NCBI GenBank assembly: GCA_934500865.1
Contig: CAKSUD010000020.1
Span: forward strand, 1 to 26,470
DNA: 26,470 nt
Source: an uncultured Clostridia bacterium
Lineage (GTDB): Bacteria > Bacillota > Clostridia > TANB77 > RGIG9151
Direction of reading: 5' to 3'
The notes beneath the pieces are model-generated. The model was not told the origin of the DNA. It searched no databases and worked only from the letters and a program-made list of their open reading frames with translations. Positions within the stretch are counted from its first letter, which is position 1. Every line of letters starts with the position of its first letter. Shown here in pieces: positions 13,872-21,884 of the stretch. A program made the position numbers and the translations under genes.

Positions 13872-14315
13872 ATGGAGAAAAGTGCTAAAGAGATTGTAGA
13901 ACAAATGCAGAAAGATTTATCTGAGGAGTTGATGAATTATAAGAATGATTTTTTTCTTCAAATATATAATGGAGATATACTATTCCCGGAAAGAGGCTAT
14001 AAAACTATAGTTGCAATAAAAAATGAGGATGATTATTACATAAACTTTGAGGGCACTAAGTATGAGATTAATCAAGAAATATTAAGCAATATAAAAAAAC
14101 GTATAGAGGATAACCTTGATGTGCTTATTAAATATTCAAAAATGCAGACTTTTGATTACCTTACGGAAAATGCTCCCGATGGTGGAATGGCATTAAGTAT
14201 ACATATAAAATTTGGAGGGCTTGTAATAAATCTTAATGGAAATGTTGTGGGCGAGATTGGAAATGCTTGTGAGGGATTTATAGAGATGATTAGAGAAATT
14301 GTTTTAAGTAGATAA
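13872..14315 (+). CDS. Small unknown protein
   Basis: This 147-residue soluble protein has no recognised family. It shows a helical start (MEKSAKEIVEQMQKDLSEEL), a strand-rich centre and a C-terminal helix. The start at 13872 is chosen because GGGGGAA (13860-13866) lies about 6 bases before it; an in-frame ATG at 13854 overlapping the previous stop is the alternative and adds six residues. It is the third gene of a putative operon and ends before a bidirectional terminator. Confidence 0.65.
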   Translation: MEKSAKEIVEQMQKDLSEELMNYKNDFFLQIYNGDILFPERGYKTIVAIKNEDDYYINFEGTKYEINQEILSNIKKRIEDNLDVLIKYSKMQTFDYLTENAPDGGMALSIHIKFGGLVINLNGNVVGEIGNACEGFIEMIREIVLSR

Positions 14316-14353
14316 AGAAATCGAAAGAACGTTAAAAGTAGAAAAGATAATTG

Positions 14354-14380
14354 AAAAAGTGGGCGTGTAGCCCACTTTTT
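14354..14380. terminator. Bidirectional terminator between convergent operons
   Basis: AAAAAGTGGGC (14354-14364) and GCCCACTTTTT (14370-14380) form a perfect 11-bp stem with a 5-nt loop. It serves the plus-strand gene ending at 14315 and the minus-strand gene whose stop (14379-14381) overlaps its edge. Confidence 0.9.
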
Positions 14381-14864
14381 ATCGTTCTATACTGAAATCT
14401 TTATCTAATTTTTTTATTTCTCTTTGCATTTTATCACGGCAAATTCTTACTTCTTCGTTTATTTGCTCTTTAGATAAGTTCTTATTTTCAGATATTTCTT
14501 TTATTAGTTTTGAGTATTTCTCAATAATCTTATTTAATTCTTTGTCTTTTTTGCCTTCTTTTTCATGAACGATGTAGCGTCTTTGGAATTCATTCATTAT
14601 TGCAGAAATATATAGAAGATATTTTAGTAACTCTTCTTTAGATTTCATTGCTTTTTTCATCTTTGCACCGATACTTTTCCAAAATCCTTCTTTTTGCATT
14701 ATTTCATCAAAAGTTTTTTCGCATACATCTTTATCTTCCGAAATATTTTCTGCAAAAGACTGTTTTATTAAGTCAAGTACATCCATTGCTATTTTTTCTA
14801 AATTTGTTACTTCATTAAATTTGTCTATAAATTCGTCGATTTTTTCAAATAATTTTTGAAACAT
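14379..14864 (-). CDS. Unknown helical, highly charged protein
   Basis: This 161-residue protein is rich in Lys and Glu and almost entirely helical by eye, without a signal peptide or hydrophobic helix. Coiled-coil potential is highest in the last 60 residues (KELNKIIEKYSKLIKEI onward). No family is recognised. It follows the polytopic membrane protein on the minus strand with 9 bp between, and its AGGAGG overlaps that gene's stop, so the two are coupled. A cytoplasmic partner of that membrane protein is possible but unproven. Confidence 0.65.
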   Translation of the reverse strand: MFQKLFEKIDEFIDKFNEVTNLEKIAMDVLDLIKQSFAENISEDKDVCEKTFDEIMQKEGFWKSIGAKMKKAMKSKEELLKYLLYISAIMNEFQRRYIVHEKEGKKDKELNKIIEKYSKLIKEISENKNLSKEQINEEVRICRDKMQREIKKLDKDFSIER

Positions 14865-14873
14865 ATTTGCCTC

Positions 14874-15842
14874 CTAGCCTAGAACGTCTGAGAAAACTTT
14901 GTCTATCATAAAACCTGCAAGAAGTATAAGCATTATCATAACTATTGAATATTCAAAAGTCATAAAGAAAGCTAAGAAAAACATTGTAAGAAGTATTATT
15001 GCTAAAATTCTTACGTTTTCTTGAATAAATGCATATAATGCTCCTAAAATAGATAATGTGATTATCACATAATGTAAATAGGAATTAGGTCCGGCCACAA
15101 CAGGGTGACCAAATGTCTTAAAATATGGAATTATAGTATTTGTAAGATAAATTATAGGATGTGTAAATAAGCTTTTTGCATTTGTCCATATTGACGAGAA
15201 GTAATTATCAAGAGGAAGTAATGAACTTAATGTACCTTTAAAATATGCTACAAATATAAAAATTCCGAGCATAATAATTATTCCTACCAAAAAGTATAAA
15301 AATGCTTGTAAAACCGCAATGTGTTTTTGTTTTACCATAAAGTAGATATAAGGTATAATTCCAAGAAGTAAGCAAGTTGGCTCTATTACAAGCGCAATTG
15401 TAAAGAATATACCTGAAATAAAGTTCCATCTTCTAAGCATACTGTGGACACCTATATACATAAATAGCAAATATAGTGTAAAAGATAAAACTAAGAAGAT
15501 ATTTATCGAATATATTTTTTCAACAAAATAAGGATAAACAGCGAAAAGCAGTGAAGCACATAAACCGCCGGTTTTTCCCACAATTACTTTACCTAAGGCA
15601 AATATTGCTAAAATCATAAACATATGTAGAACGAATTCTACCCATATGAAAAAAGTAGATGCTGATGTTATGAAATTTGTAGTCATGCCGAATTTACTTA
15701 GAGTAGAAACGTGTGAGGCAGGTAGAACACTTGGCATCGGGACCGCATATCTAAGTGTAAATCCCCAAAACATAACTGCAATCAGCAAAACAAAAAATAA
15801 TGGTGAATTTGCTGAAAAAACTTTACTGTAATAATTTTTCAT
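14874..15842 (-). CDS. Polytopic membrane protein, possibly GT-C glycosyltransferase-like
   Basis: This 322-residue protein has roughly ten hydrophobic helices. The layout of aromatic, hydrophobic helices with FAVYPYFVEKIYS in a loop recalls membrane glycosyltransferases of the GT-C/ArnT type, but the acidic catalytic pair expected in the first large loop is not evident. I would not call it an enzyme. The start is placed at 15842 rather than at the in-frame ATG at 15860, because GGAGGT (15849-15854 on the minus strand) lies within the longer version and is correctly spaced for 15842. It heads a two-gene minus-strand operon, divergent from the SDR gene. Confidence 0.6.
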   Translation of the reverse strand: MKNYYSKVFSANSPLFFVLLIAVMFWGFTLRYAVPMPSVLPASHVSTLSKFGMTTNFITSASTFFIWVEFVLHMFMILAIFALGKVIVGKTGGLCASLLFAVYPYFVEKIYSINIFLVLSFTLYLLFMYIGVHSMLRRWNFISGIFFTIALVIEPTCLLLGIIPYIYFMVKQKHIAVLQAFLYFLVGIIIMLGIFIFVAYFKGTLSSLLPLDNYFSSIWTNAKSLFTHPIIYLTNTIIPYFKTFGHPVVAGPNSYLHYVIITLSILGALYAFIQENVRILAIILLTMFFLAFFMTFEYSIVMIMLILLAGFMIDKVFSDVLG

Positions 15843-15936
15843 TTGTATACCTCCAATCAAAAATATGATACAATATTTCTGAAAACATTACAAGATACAC
15901 TACTATTATTTTTAAGAACAAGTTGGAGGAATAATT

Positions 15937-16650
15937 ATGAGCAGAATAGTGATTGTTACTGGCGGAACACGCGGAATAGGAAAGGCAATATGTGAAGAAT
16001 TTATAAAAAATGGAGATATTGTAGTTTTAAACTATAAAAAGTCGTATGAAAAAGCAGTAGAATTAAAAGAAAAGTTAGGAGAAAACTTATATTTAATTCA
16101 GGCAGACGTTGGAAATATGGCTGAAGTAAAAGTTATGACTGAGTTTTGCCTAAATAAGTTCGGAAAAGTGGATGTCTTAGTTAATAATGCGGGGATTTCA
16201 CAAATTAAACCATTTGCAGACATTACAGAAGATGACTGGGATGAAATGATAAGAGTTAATTTAAAAGGAATATACAACACAACAAAATGTGTAATCGACT
16301 CTATGATACATGAGAAAAAAGGAAAAATTATAAATATATCATCAATTTGGGGAGAAGTCGGTGCTTCGTGTGAAGTGCATTATTCTACTGCAAAAGCGGG
16401 AGTAATAGGTTTTACAAAGGCATTAGCTAAAGAAATGGCATTATCCAATATCCAAGTAAACTGTATAGCGCCTGGAATTATAGACACAGAAATGAATGCG
16501 CAATTTAATTTAGAAGAATTAAAAGAAGAAGTACCGAGTGGAAAAATCGGTACTCCTAAAGATATTGCAAATATGACTTTATTTTTAGCATCAGACAAAG
16601 CCGATTACATAACAGGTCAAACTATTGGTGTAAATGGTGGGATGAATTAA
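15937..16650 (+). CDS. fabG: Short-chain dehydrogenase/reductase, FabG/YmfI-like
   Basis: This 237-residue classical SDR has the cofactor motif TGGTRGIG (8-15), NNAG (83-86), and the catalytic Ser136 (ISSIWG) with Tyr149 and Lys153 (YSTAK). It ends with the usual ITGQTIGVNGG. It is NADP(H)-dependent by family habit. FabG reduces 3-oxoacyl-ACP, but no fatty-acid genes are nearby. The EF-P 5-aminopentanone reductase YmfI is an equally plausible identity, so the symbol is provisional. TTGGAGGA precedes the ATG. Its 3' end overlaps that of the convergent alr gene by 4 bp, with no terminator between them. Confidence 0.82.
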   Translation: MSRIVIVTGGTRGIGKAICEEFIKNGDIVVLNYKKSYEKAVELKEKLGENLYLIQADVGNMAEVKVMTEFCLNKFGKVDVLVNNAGISQIKPFADITEDDWDEMIRVNLKGIYNTTKCVIDSMIHEKKGKIINISSIWGEVGASCEVHYSTAKAGVIGFTKALAKEMALSNIQVNCIAPGIIDTEMNAQFNLEELKEEVPSGKIGTPKDIANMTLFLASDKADYITGQTIGVNGGMN

Positions 16651-17732
16651 TCAAAATATCTTTCTATATCCGGTCTAACCATCATTGGATTTACATCAAG
16701 TTTTACAATGTCACCTATTTTTGCGTTAATATCAGTTAAATCAATAACAATGTTATTTGTACCTATTTTACCTAAAATAGGTACTTTTATATTGTTAACT
16801 TCAACATATATTTTCCTATTGAAATTTTTCAACTTATTATATATTTCGCGTAATGTATCTATAAAACCAAAGCAGTCTTGTCCTTTTTTAAGTTCAAGTC
16901 CGTCTAAATAACCAACAGGCACAATTCCTATTGTTGTTTCTCTTGCGGTTTTATAAGTATTTGAATACCCTATAAAATGGTTTATAGGGAGTTTTTTTAT
17001 GTCCTCGATTTCGGAAATCATATAGCCAATTTTATTTAATTCAAGTGAATTAGGAACAAGAATTCTTCCAAGCAATGCAGACCCTATACGAGAAACATCC
17101 AAATGAGTATACGGTTTTGTTAGAAAAGCAGAAGAATTAGCTATATGTCTAAAGCCAACATCAATTCCTTCATCAGTCAAAATTGATACACATTTATTAA
17201 ATATGTTAAATTGTTTATCTGTGTAATCTGTTTTTTCGTTAAATGAAGAAGAAAAGTGAGAAAAGACGCCAACAACGCCAATGTTTGGCTTTGATTTTAG
17301 TTCAGCAGCTAATTTAATCATATCATCAGGTAAAAAGCCGAAACGGCCAAAGCCTGTATCTATTTTTAATTGACAGTATAGCGGAGTTCCGGTTTCTTTA
17401 GAGATTTTATCTAATGTATTTAGTGCTTCAAACGAGCCTATTGTAGGCAAGATGTCATTATTTAACAAAATTAAAAGTTCATCATATATAGCAGTAGAAT
17501 GAAGTAACATTATTTTTGCATCTATTCCGTTATTTCTTAGAGTAACAGCTTCCTCAGTAGTTGATACTGCAAAGAAATCTATACCATTTTCCATAAGAAG
17601 CTTTGGAAATTCATTTAATCCAAGACCATAGCCATTATTTTTAAGAGTAGCAATAATAGGGGAATTGGTTATTGATTTTAACTTATTAATGTTATCTATT
17701 AATTTTGCTTTTTCTACAACTAATTTTTTCAT
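16647..17732 (-). CDS. alr: Alanine racemase family protein (PLP-dependent)
   Basis: This 361-residue fold-type III PLP enzyme should interconvert L- and D-alanine for peptidoglycan. The PLP lysine is Lys31 in ATLKNNGYGLG; IDTGFGRFGF and IVPVGYLDG are family landmarks, and the Tyr in IGYSNTY is the likely second catalytic base. It is divergent: the usual Met-containing motif in the C-terminal barrel is LGKIGTNNIVIDLTD here. A different amino-acid racemase activity is therefore possible. The ATG at 17732 is preferred over a TTG at 17741, because GGAAGGA (17742-17748) would abut the latter. It is 20 bp downstream of the FemAB gene, forming a cell-wall operon. Confidence 0.82.
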   Translation of the reverse strand: MKKLVVEKAKLIDNINKLKSITNSPIIATLKNNGYGLGLNEFPKLLMENGIDFFAVSTTEEAVTLRNNGIDAKIMLLHSTAIYDELLILLNNDILPTIGSFEALNTLDKISKETGTPLYCQLKIDTGFGRFGFLPDDMIKLAAELKSKPNIGVVGVFSHFSSSFNEKTDYTDKQFNIFNKCVSILTDEGIDVGFRHIANSSAFLTKPYTHLDVSRIGSALLGRILVPNSLELNKIGYMISEIEDIKKLPINHFIGYSNTYKTARETTIGIVPVGYLDGLELKKGQDCFGFIDTLREIYNKLKNFNRKIYVEVNNIKVPILGKIGTNNIVIDLTDINAKIGDIVKLDVNPMMVRPDIERYFD

Positions 17733-17752
17733 TAATGTCAATCCTTCCGTAA

Positions 17753-18814
17753 TTAACTGTTCTTTTTAACAAATATAATTCTGCGCAGTTTTTTGTAAAT
17801 AGCTCCGCCTTTTTCTAAAACAAAACGTGTAAATGGTTTAAATACCAAATCTAATTCTCCAATAAATTCAGTAAAATCACCATTAAAACCTTTTTTAAAT
17901 CTGTATAAACCGTAAAGTGGACTGTTTTCATCTAAATCTCCGGAAACACCTCTAAAATCATAAACATTGCAATTATTTTCAATAGCCCATTTTATCATTG
18001 ACCATTGAAGAAGATAATTTGGCATAACATTTCTGTGTGCGTTACTACTTGCACCATATAAATACCAGCATTTATCACCATATAAAATAGCAATTGTACC
18101 AGCAATAGGAGTTCCATCCTCTAAATAAGCCATATAAAGGCGTAAATGATTAGAACCAAGTTCATCATACATTTTTTCAAAATACTCTAGTGAACGAATA
18201 ACAAAATTATCTCTTACACCGGTTTCTAACATGATTCTATGGAAATCTTTTAAATCATCTCTAGTTCCGATTTTAACCGTTACACCTTTTTTACTAGCAA
18301 GACGTATGTTATATCTAGTTTTTTGTTCAAAAGAAGCAAGAACTTCATCTTCGGTTTTTCCTCTTAAATTATTAATTCTAAAGACAAAGCGAGGTTGTAT
18401 TCCCTCGAAGTTTTTATTTTGCTTAGGTAGTTTAAAACCACATTTTTTAACAACATCAGCAAACTTTTCATCAGTCGCAAGAACATCTGTATCAAGTTTT
18501 AACGTGTATGCTTTATATTTTTTCGCAAGTTCTCTTACTTTATTAATCAATCCTTGCATTAATTCTAAATTATAAACATCGCAAACAGGTCCACGTGGGG
18601 AATACATAAGAGTATATGGTAATCCAGGAACTTTTCTTATAAGAACCATCATAGCACCAATAATGTTATCTTTATCATCATAGGCAACTACAAATTCATG
18701 TTTCCAATTAGCCTTAACCCTTGTCCACTCAAAAGACTGCATAAAATGCGACTTGGGATGGCTTTGAAGAAAATCCTCAAGCTTTTTTTCATCATAATCG
18801 GTAGTTATTTTCAT
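17753..18814 (-). CDS. FemAB-family peptidoglycan interpeptide-bridge aminoacyltransferase
   Basis: This 353-residue protein belongs to the FemX/FemA/FemB family, which transfers amino acids from aminoacyl-tRNA to the lipid II stem-peptide lysine. Features are the N-terminal FMQSFEWTRVKANW, the central SFEQKTRYNIRLASKKGV and the C-terminal GNAT half with YGASSNAHRNVMPNYLLQW, then DFRGVSGD, ending in a basic tail that may contact the membrane. The long coiled-coil insertion of staphylococcal FemA is not seen, so it is closer to FemX/MurM-type single ligases. GGAGG lies 8 bases before the ATG. Co-transcription with alr fits peptidoglycan precursor work. Which amino acid it adds cannot be told. 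Confidence 0.86.
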   Translation of the reverse strand: MKITTDYDEKKLEDFLQSHPKSHFMQSFEWTRVKANWKHEFVVAYDDKDNIIGAMMVLIRKVPGLPYTLMYSPRGPVCDVYNLELMQGLINKVRELAKKYKAYTLKLDTDVLATDEKFADVVKKCGFKLPKQNKNFEGIQPRFVFRINNLRGKTEDEVLASFEQKTRYNIRLASKKGVTVKIGTRDDLKDFHRIMLETGVRDNFVIRSLEYFEKMYDELGSNHLRLYMAYLEDGTPIAGTIAILYGDKCWYLYGASSNAHRNVMPNYLLQWSMIKWAIENNCNVYDFRGVSGDLDENSPLYGLYRFKKGFNGDFTEFIGELDLVFKPFTRFVLEKGGAIYKKLRRIIFVKKNS

Positions 18815-18847
18815 ATTTTTTTCCTCCGTATAAATATTGATGATATA

Positions 18848-18876
18848 AAAATATCACAATATTCAGTTAATATCAA
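18848..18876 (-). promoter_or_regulatory. Promoter of the femAB-alr operon
   Basis: On the minus strand TTGATA (18871-18876), a 17-bp spacer and TATTTT (18848-18853) precede the ATG at 18814. The match is moderate but correctly placed. Confidence 0.5.
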
Positions 18877-18882
18877 TAGAAC

Positions 18883-18989
18883 TTGCCCAAAAGGGACGGG
18901 TCTTTTTGGTCAAGTTTTAAAAGACGTACAATACTGGCAGAAAGCAAGTTGTATGTTTTAGCCAATACAGACCTGTCCCTTTTGGGCAA
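18883..18989. repeat. Nested inverted repeat with 21-bp arms
   Basis: The arms 18883-18903 and 18969-18989 are inverted copies with one mismatch. Each contains CCCAAAAGGGAC(G/A)GGTC or its complement. Inside, GACGTACAA and TTGTATGTTTT add an imperfect second stem. The left arm also pairs locally with 18905-18913 (TTTTGGTCAA). Confidence 0.75.
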
Positions 18990-19010
18990 AACCAAATCTT
19001 ACAAAAAATA

Positions 19011-19032
19011 TTGACCAAAATGGGACAGGTCT
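19011..19032 (-). repeat. GACCYGTCCC repeat, third copy
   Basis: On the minus strand this reads AGACCTGTCCCATTTTGGTC, the same core as the neighbouring units with one inserted base. Confidence 0.65.
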
Positions 19033-19087
19033 AAACCAAAGAAAACGGCTAGCAATGATAAAAAGTGTGATTGAGGGCAATTTAAAA

Positions 19088-19120
19088 TGTGACCAAAAAG
19101 ACCCGTCCCTTTTGGTCACA
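19088..19120. repeat. GACCYGTCCC repeat, fourth copy, perfect hairpin
   Basis: TGTGACCAAAA (19088-19098) and TTTTGGTCACA (19110-19120) are perfect 11-bp arms around AGACCCGTCCC. The unit ends one base before the -35 of the hisS promoter. Confidence 0.75.
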
Positions 19121-19149
19121 TTGACGAATATTGCTAAATATGGTATATT
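19121..19149 (+). promoter_or_regulatory. hisS promoter
   Basis: TTGACG (19121-19126), 17 bp and TATATT (19144-19149) form a good sigma-A promoter about 35 bp before the hisS ATG. The short leader leaves no space for a T-box or other large riboswitch downstream of this promoter. Confidence 0.75.
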
Positions 19150-19183
19150 GTTATATGTAATTTTTTCAAAGGAGATTTTGAGT

Positions 19184-20500
19184 ATGGGTGATGTAAATAA
19201 GGTTGAACCTAGGACTTTACCTGGTTTTATGGAGTTACTTCCAAATGAGCAAATTTTGTTTAATCAAATGAAAGAGAAAATTCAAAAATCATATGAAAAG
19301 TTTGGATTTTTGCCATTAGATACTCCTGTTTTAGAGCTCGGAGAAGTTTTACTTGCAAAGGCTGGGGGAGAGACAGAAAAGCAAATATATAGATTTACGA
19401 AAGGCGATAATGATTTAGTTATGCGTTTTGATTTAACTGTGCCTTTAGCTAAGTTTGTTGCTGAACATTACGGTGAGTTAGGTTTTCCTTTTAGAAGATA
19501 TCAAATCGGTAAAGTATATAGGGGTGAAAGACCTCAAAAGGGACGCTTTAGGGAGTTTTATCAATGCGATATTGATATTATCGGTGACGGAGAATTATCT
19601 ATAATAAATGATGCAGAAATGCCTAGTGTTATTTATAATACTTTTAAGGAACTTGGTTTTTCTGAGTTTGTTATTTGCATAAATAATAGAAAAATTTTGA
19701 ATGGTATCTTTAGACATCTTGGACTATCAGATGTATCTATGGATGTTATGAGAATTATAGATAAATTGGACAAAATCGGTGTAGAGGCTGTATGTAGCGA
19801 ATTGGCAAAGTTAGGTATAAACGAAGCTTCAATAGAAACAATAAAGAATTTTGTGCTTATACAAGGTTCGACTGATGAAAAATTGCTTGCTTTAGATAAT
19901 TTAGGTATTGAAGATGAACTTTTTGTAGAGGGCTTAAATGAGCTAAAAGAAGTTGTAAAGTATATTAGAATATTAAAAGTGCCGGATACTCACTTTACAG
20001 TAGATTTAAAAATAGCTAGAGGTCTCGATTACTACACAGGTACAGTATATGAAACATTTTTGACTAATTATCGTAATTTGGGAAGTGTATGCTCCGGTGG
20101 TAGATACGATAACTTGGCTGAATTTTACACAAACAAGAAATTGCCTGGAGTTGGAATTTCAATAGGTCTTACAAGACTATTTTACCAATTAAATGAGGCT
20201 AATTTGATAAATTGTGATAAAAAATCAATAGCTGATGTGTTAGTTATTTCTATGGATGATGACTTAAGTGATTGCTTGGTTGCTGCAACGACATTTAGAG
20301 AAAATGGTATAAATGCAGAAGTTTACTTGCAAGATAAGAAAATGAAAGCAAAAATGAAGTATGCGGACAAGCTTCAAATTCCATTTGTCGTAATTATAGG
20401 GGACGATGAGAGAAAGGCCGGAAAGGTTACATTAAAAAATATGATGTCAGGAGAACAAAAATTAGTATCTGTTGATGAGGCAATTGGTTTGATTAAGTAA
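19184..20500 (+). CDS. hisS: Histidyl-tRNA synthetase
   Basis: This 438-residue class II synthetase charges tRNA-His. Visible motifs are RFDLTVPLAKFVAEH (81-95), motif 2 with RRYQIGKVYRGERPQKGRFR (104-123) followed by EFYQCDIDIIG, the HisRS-specific ARGLDYYTGTVYE (278-290), motif 3 near GVGISIGLTRLF, and a C-terminal anticodon-binding domain beginning around DVLVISMDDD. The start is put at 19184, served by AAAGGAG (19168-19174). The longer frame from 19055 would translate a palindromic repeat and the promoter. Length and motifs are normal. No histidine-biosynthesis gene is adjacent, so it is the housekeeping enzyme rather than HisZ. Confidence 0.95.
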   Translation: MGDVNKVEPRTLPGFMELLPNEQILFNQMKEKIQKSYEKFGFLPLDTPVLELGEVLLAKAGGETEKQIYRFTKGDNDLVMRFDLTVPLAKFVAEHYGELGFPFRRYQIGKVYRGERPQKGRFREFYQCDIDIIGDGELSIINDAEMPSVIYNTFKELGFSEFVICINNRKILNGIFRHLGLSDVSMDVMRIIDKLDKIGVEAVCSELAKLGINEASIETIKNFVLIQGSTDEKLLALDNLGIEDELFVEGLNELKEVVKYIRILKVPDTHFTVDLKIARGLDYYTGTVYETFLTNYRNLGSVCSGGRYDNLAEFYTNKKLPGVGISIGLTRLFYQLNEANLINCDKKSIADVLVISMDDDLSDCLVAATTFRENGINAEVYLQDKKMKAKMKYADKLQIPFVVIIGDDERKAGKVTLKNMMSGEQKLVSVDEAIGLIK

Positions 20501-20594
20501 AGGTTACCTTTACTGCTAAGATTTACATAAAGGCAACTGGCAAAAAAAATAGAAAACATATATAAAAGAACTTGTATGAGGGGTTGAAGTACAT

Positions 20595-21620
20595 ATGAAG
20601 AAATTTTATATATGTTTTTTTGTTTGTTTGGGACTAATCTTTTCAGTGTCATCGGCAATGGAGGTAAGGCTTAACTGGGGAACTTTTAATATGCCGGAAG
20701 ACCCAATTGTGGTAAATGACAGAATTTTAGTCCCACTTCGAGTTATTGCGGAGATTTTTGGCTGTAATGTAAAATGGGATGAAAGCTTTGTGGTTACAGT
20801 TACAAACAAAGACAGCGAACTTATTTTGCCAATCGATTCGACAAAAGTAACAATTAATGGGGAAGAATTTGAATTAGACGCACCGGCAATTTTAAAAAAT
20901 GATACAACTATGATTCCTCTTAGATTTATTTCAGACTATGTTGATGCGGAAGTAGAATGGCACGATGAAAGCGGAATAGTTAATTTTGTAATAGATAATG
21001 CAGAACTAAAAGCAAGAGCGGAAAACGTAAGTAGAAGCTATGCAAAGAGAACTAAATATCCTAACGCACTAAACAAGAAGATAGTTATAGATGCCGGACA
21101 TGGTGGAACAGAAGTGGGTGCAACATATGGTGGAATATATGAGAAAAATATTAATTTAGCAATTGCGAAAGTTGTGCAACGTGAATTAGAAAAGCAAGGC
21201 GTAAAAGTATATATGACAAGAACAACTGATGTAACAACTACACTTGCATCTAGAGCAAATTTGGCAAACAATATAAATGCTGATTTGTTTGTAAGTGTGC
21301 ATAATAACGCTATGCCTAATAAATCAACAGTAAACGGAACAGAAGTTTTATATCCGTCGAGTACGATAGTAAAGAATGGAATATCGGCATATAGTTTAGC
21401 CACAAAACTCCAAAAGACCGTTTCGAGTTTGGCTGGAACATATGATAAAGGAATAATTAATAGAAACAACTTGTACGTATTAAACCATACAAATATGCCC
21501 GCTGTTATAGTAGAAGTGGCATATATGACTAATTCCGGTGACTTATCTAAACTAAAGGATAATGAATTCTTAGAAAAAGCCGGAAAAGCCATTGCACAAG
21601 GAATTTTAGAAAGCTTTTAG
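20595..21620 (+). CDS. Secreted N-acetylmuramoyl-L-alanine amidase with stalk domain
   Basis: This 341-residue exported hydrolase cuts the amide bond between MurNAc and the stem peptide. A signal peptide (1 to about 21, cleavage after VSSA likely) is followed by a copper-amine-oxidase-N-like stalk domain (about 30-135, with ILVPLRVIAEIFGCNVKW and TMIPLRFISDY) and an Amidase_3 domain (161-341). The zinc ligands His169 (IDAGHGG), Glu183 and His236 (VSVHNNA) and the catalytic Glu307 (VIVEVAYMTN) are all present. GAGGGG lies 11 bases upstream of the ATG. It is 94 bp after hisS with no terminator, so read-through is possible. It likely acts in cell separation or wall turnover. Confidence 0.93.
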   Translation: MKKFYICFFVCLGLIFSVSSAMEVRLNWGTFNMPEDPIVVNDRILVPLRVIAEIFGCNVKWDESFVVTVTNKDSELILPIDSTKVTINGEEFELDAPAILKNDTTMIPLRFISDYVDAEVEWHDESGIVNFVIDNAELKARAENVSRSYAKRTKYPNALNKKIVIDAGHGGTEVGATYGGIYEKNINLAIAKVVQRELEKQGVKVYMTRTTDVTTTLASRANLANNINADLFVSVHNNAMPNKSTVNGTEVLYPSSTIVKNGISAYSLATKLQKTVSSLAGTYDKGIINRNNLYVLNHTNMPAVIVEVAYMTNSGDLSKLKDNEFLEKAGKAIAQGILESF

Positions 21621-21633
21621 AGAAAAGAATCCA

Positions 21634-21853
21634 TAACCAAAAAGAAACAGTATATATAAATAGCGCTCCAAGGACTACGTTTTTAAAGGTTCTAACCAAA
21701 TTACCAACCGTCGCTCAAAGTCGACATCCTTGTCGACTTTCGCTCAAAATTTCATCCGCGAAATTTTGACGGTTTTGCCTCCGGCAAATTTGGAGAACCG
21801 GTAAAAAACTCCGTAAAGTCGCTTAATTTATATATACTGTTTCTTTTTGGTTA
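21634..21853. mobile_element. MITE-like 220-bp element with 28-bp perfect terminal inverted repeats
   Basis: The left arm 21634-21661 and right arm 21826-21853 are perfect inverted complements (outer end TAACCAAAAAGAAACAG), extended by AGCG/CGCT after a 2-nt bulge. Inside are further pairings: GGTTC/GAACC (21688 and 21795), CCGTC/GACGG (21708 and 21768), and three hairpins: AAAGTCGAC/GTCGACTTT (21717-21740), CAAAATTTC/GAAATTTTG (21745-21768) and TTTGCC/GGCAAA (21774-21788). There is no coding capacity. If the outer TA pairs are target duplications, the ends would be of the IS630/Tc1-mariner style; that is inference. It could equally be a large bidirectional RNA structure that ends the amidase transcript. 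Confidence 0.6.
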
Positions 21854-21884
21854 CATCTCATTTTGGGTTTATCAAATTTTTCTA

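Larger units (their letters stand above)
18815..19183. other. 369-bp intergenic region with divergent promoters and palindromic repeats
   Basis: This region lies between the divergent femAB-type gene and hisS. It contains one promoter for each direction and, between them, four copies of a palindromic motif with the core GACCYGTCCC in alternating orientation. A reading frame extending hisS upstream to 19055 runs through the repeats and has no ribosome site. No T-box was found. Confidence 0.75.

Noticed and set aside
19055..19183. N-terminal extension of hisS by 43 codons
   Set aside because: It would be translated through a palindromic repeat and the TTGACG/TATATT promoter, has no ribosome site, and the ATG at 19184 has AAAGGAG at the right distance.
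19121..19183. T-box riboswitch before hisS or cysS
   Set aside because: No GGGTGGNACCGCG-type T-box sequence was found upstream of either gene, and the hisS leader after its promoter is too short.
20499..20511. Terminator after hisS
   Set aside because: AAAGGT and ACCTTT are palindromic but leave a one-base loop and no T-tract, so they cannot form a terminator hairpin.
21634..21853. Complete insertion sequence
   Set aside because: Only 220 bp and without any transposase frame; at most a non-autonomous element.
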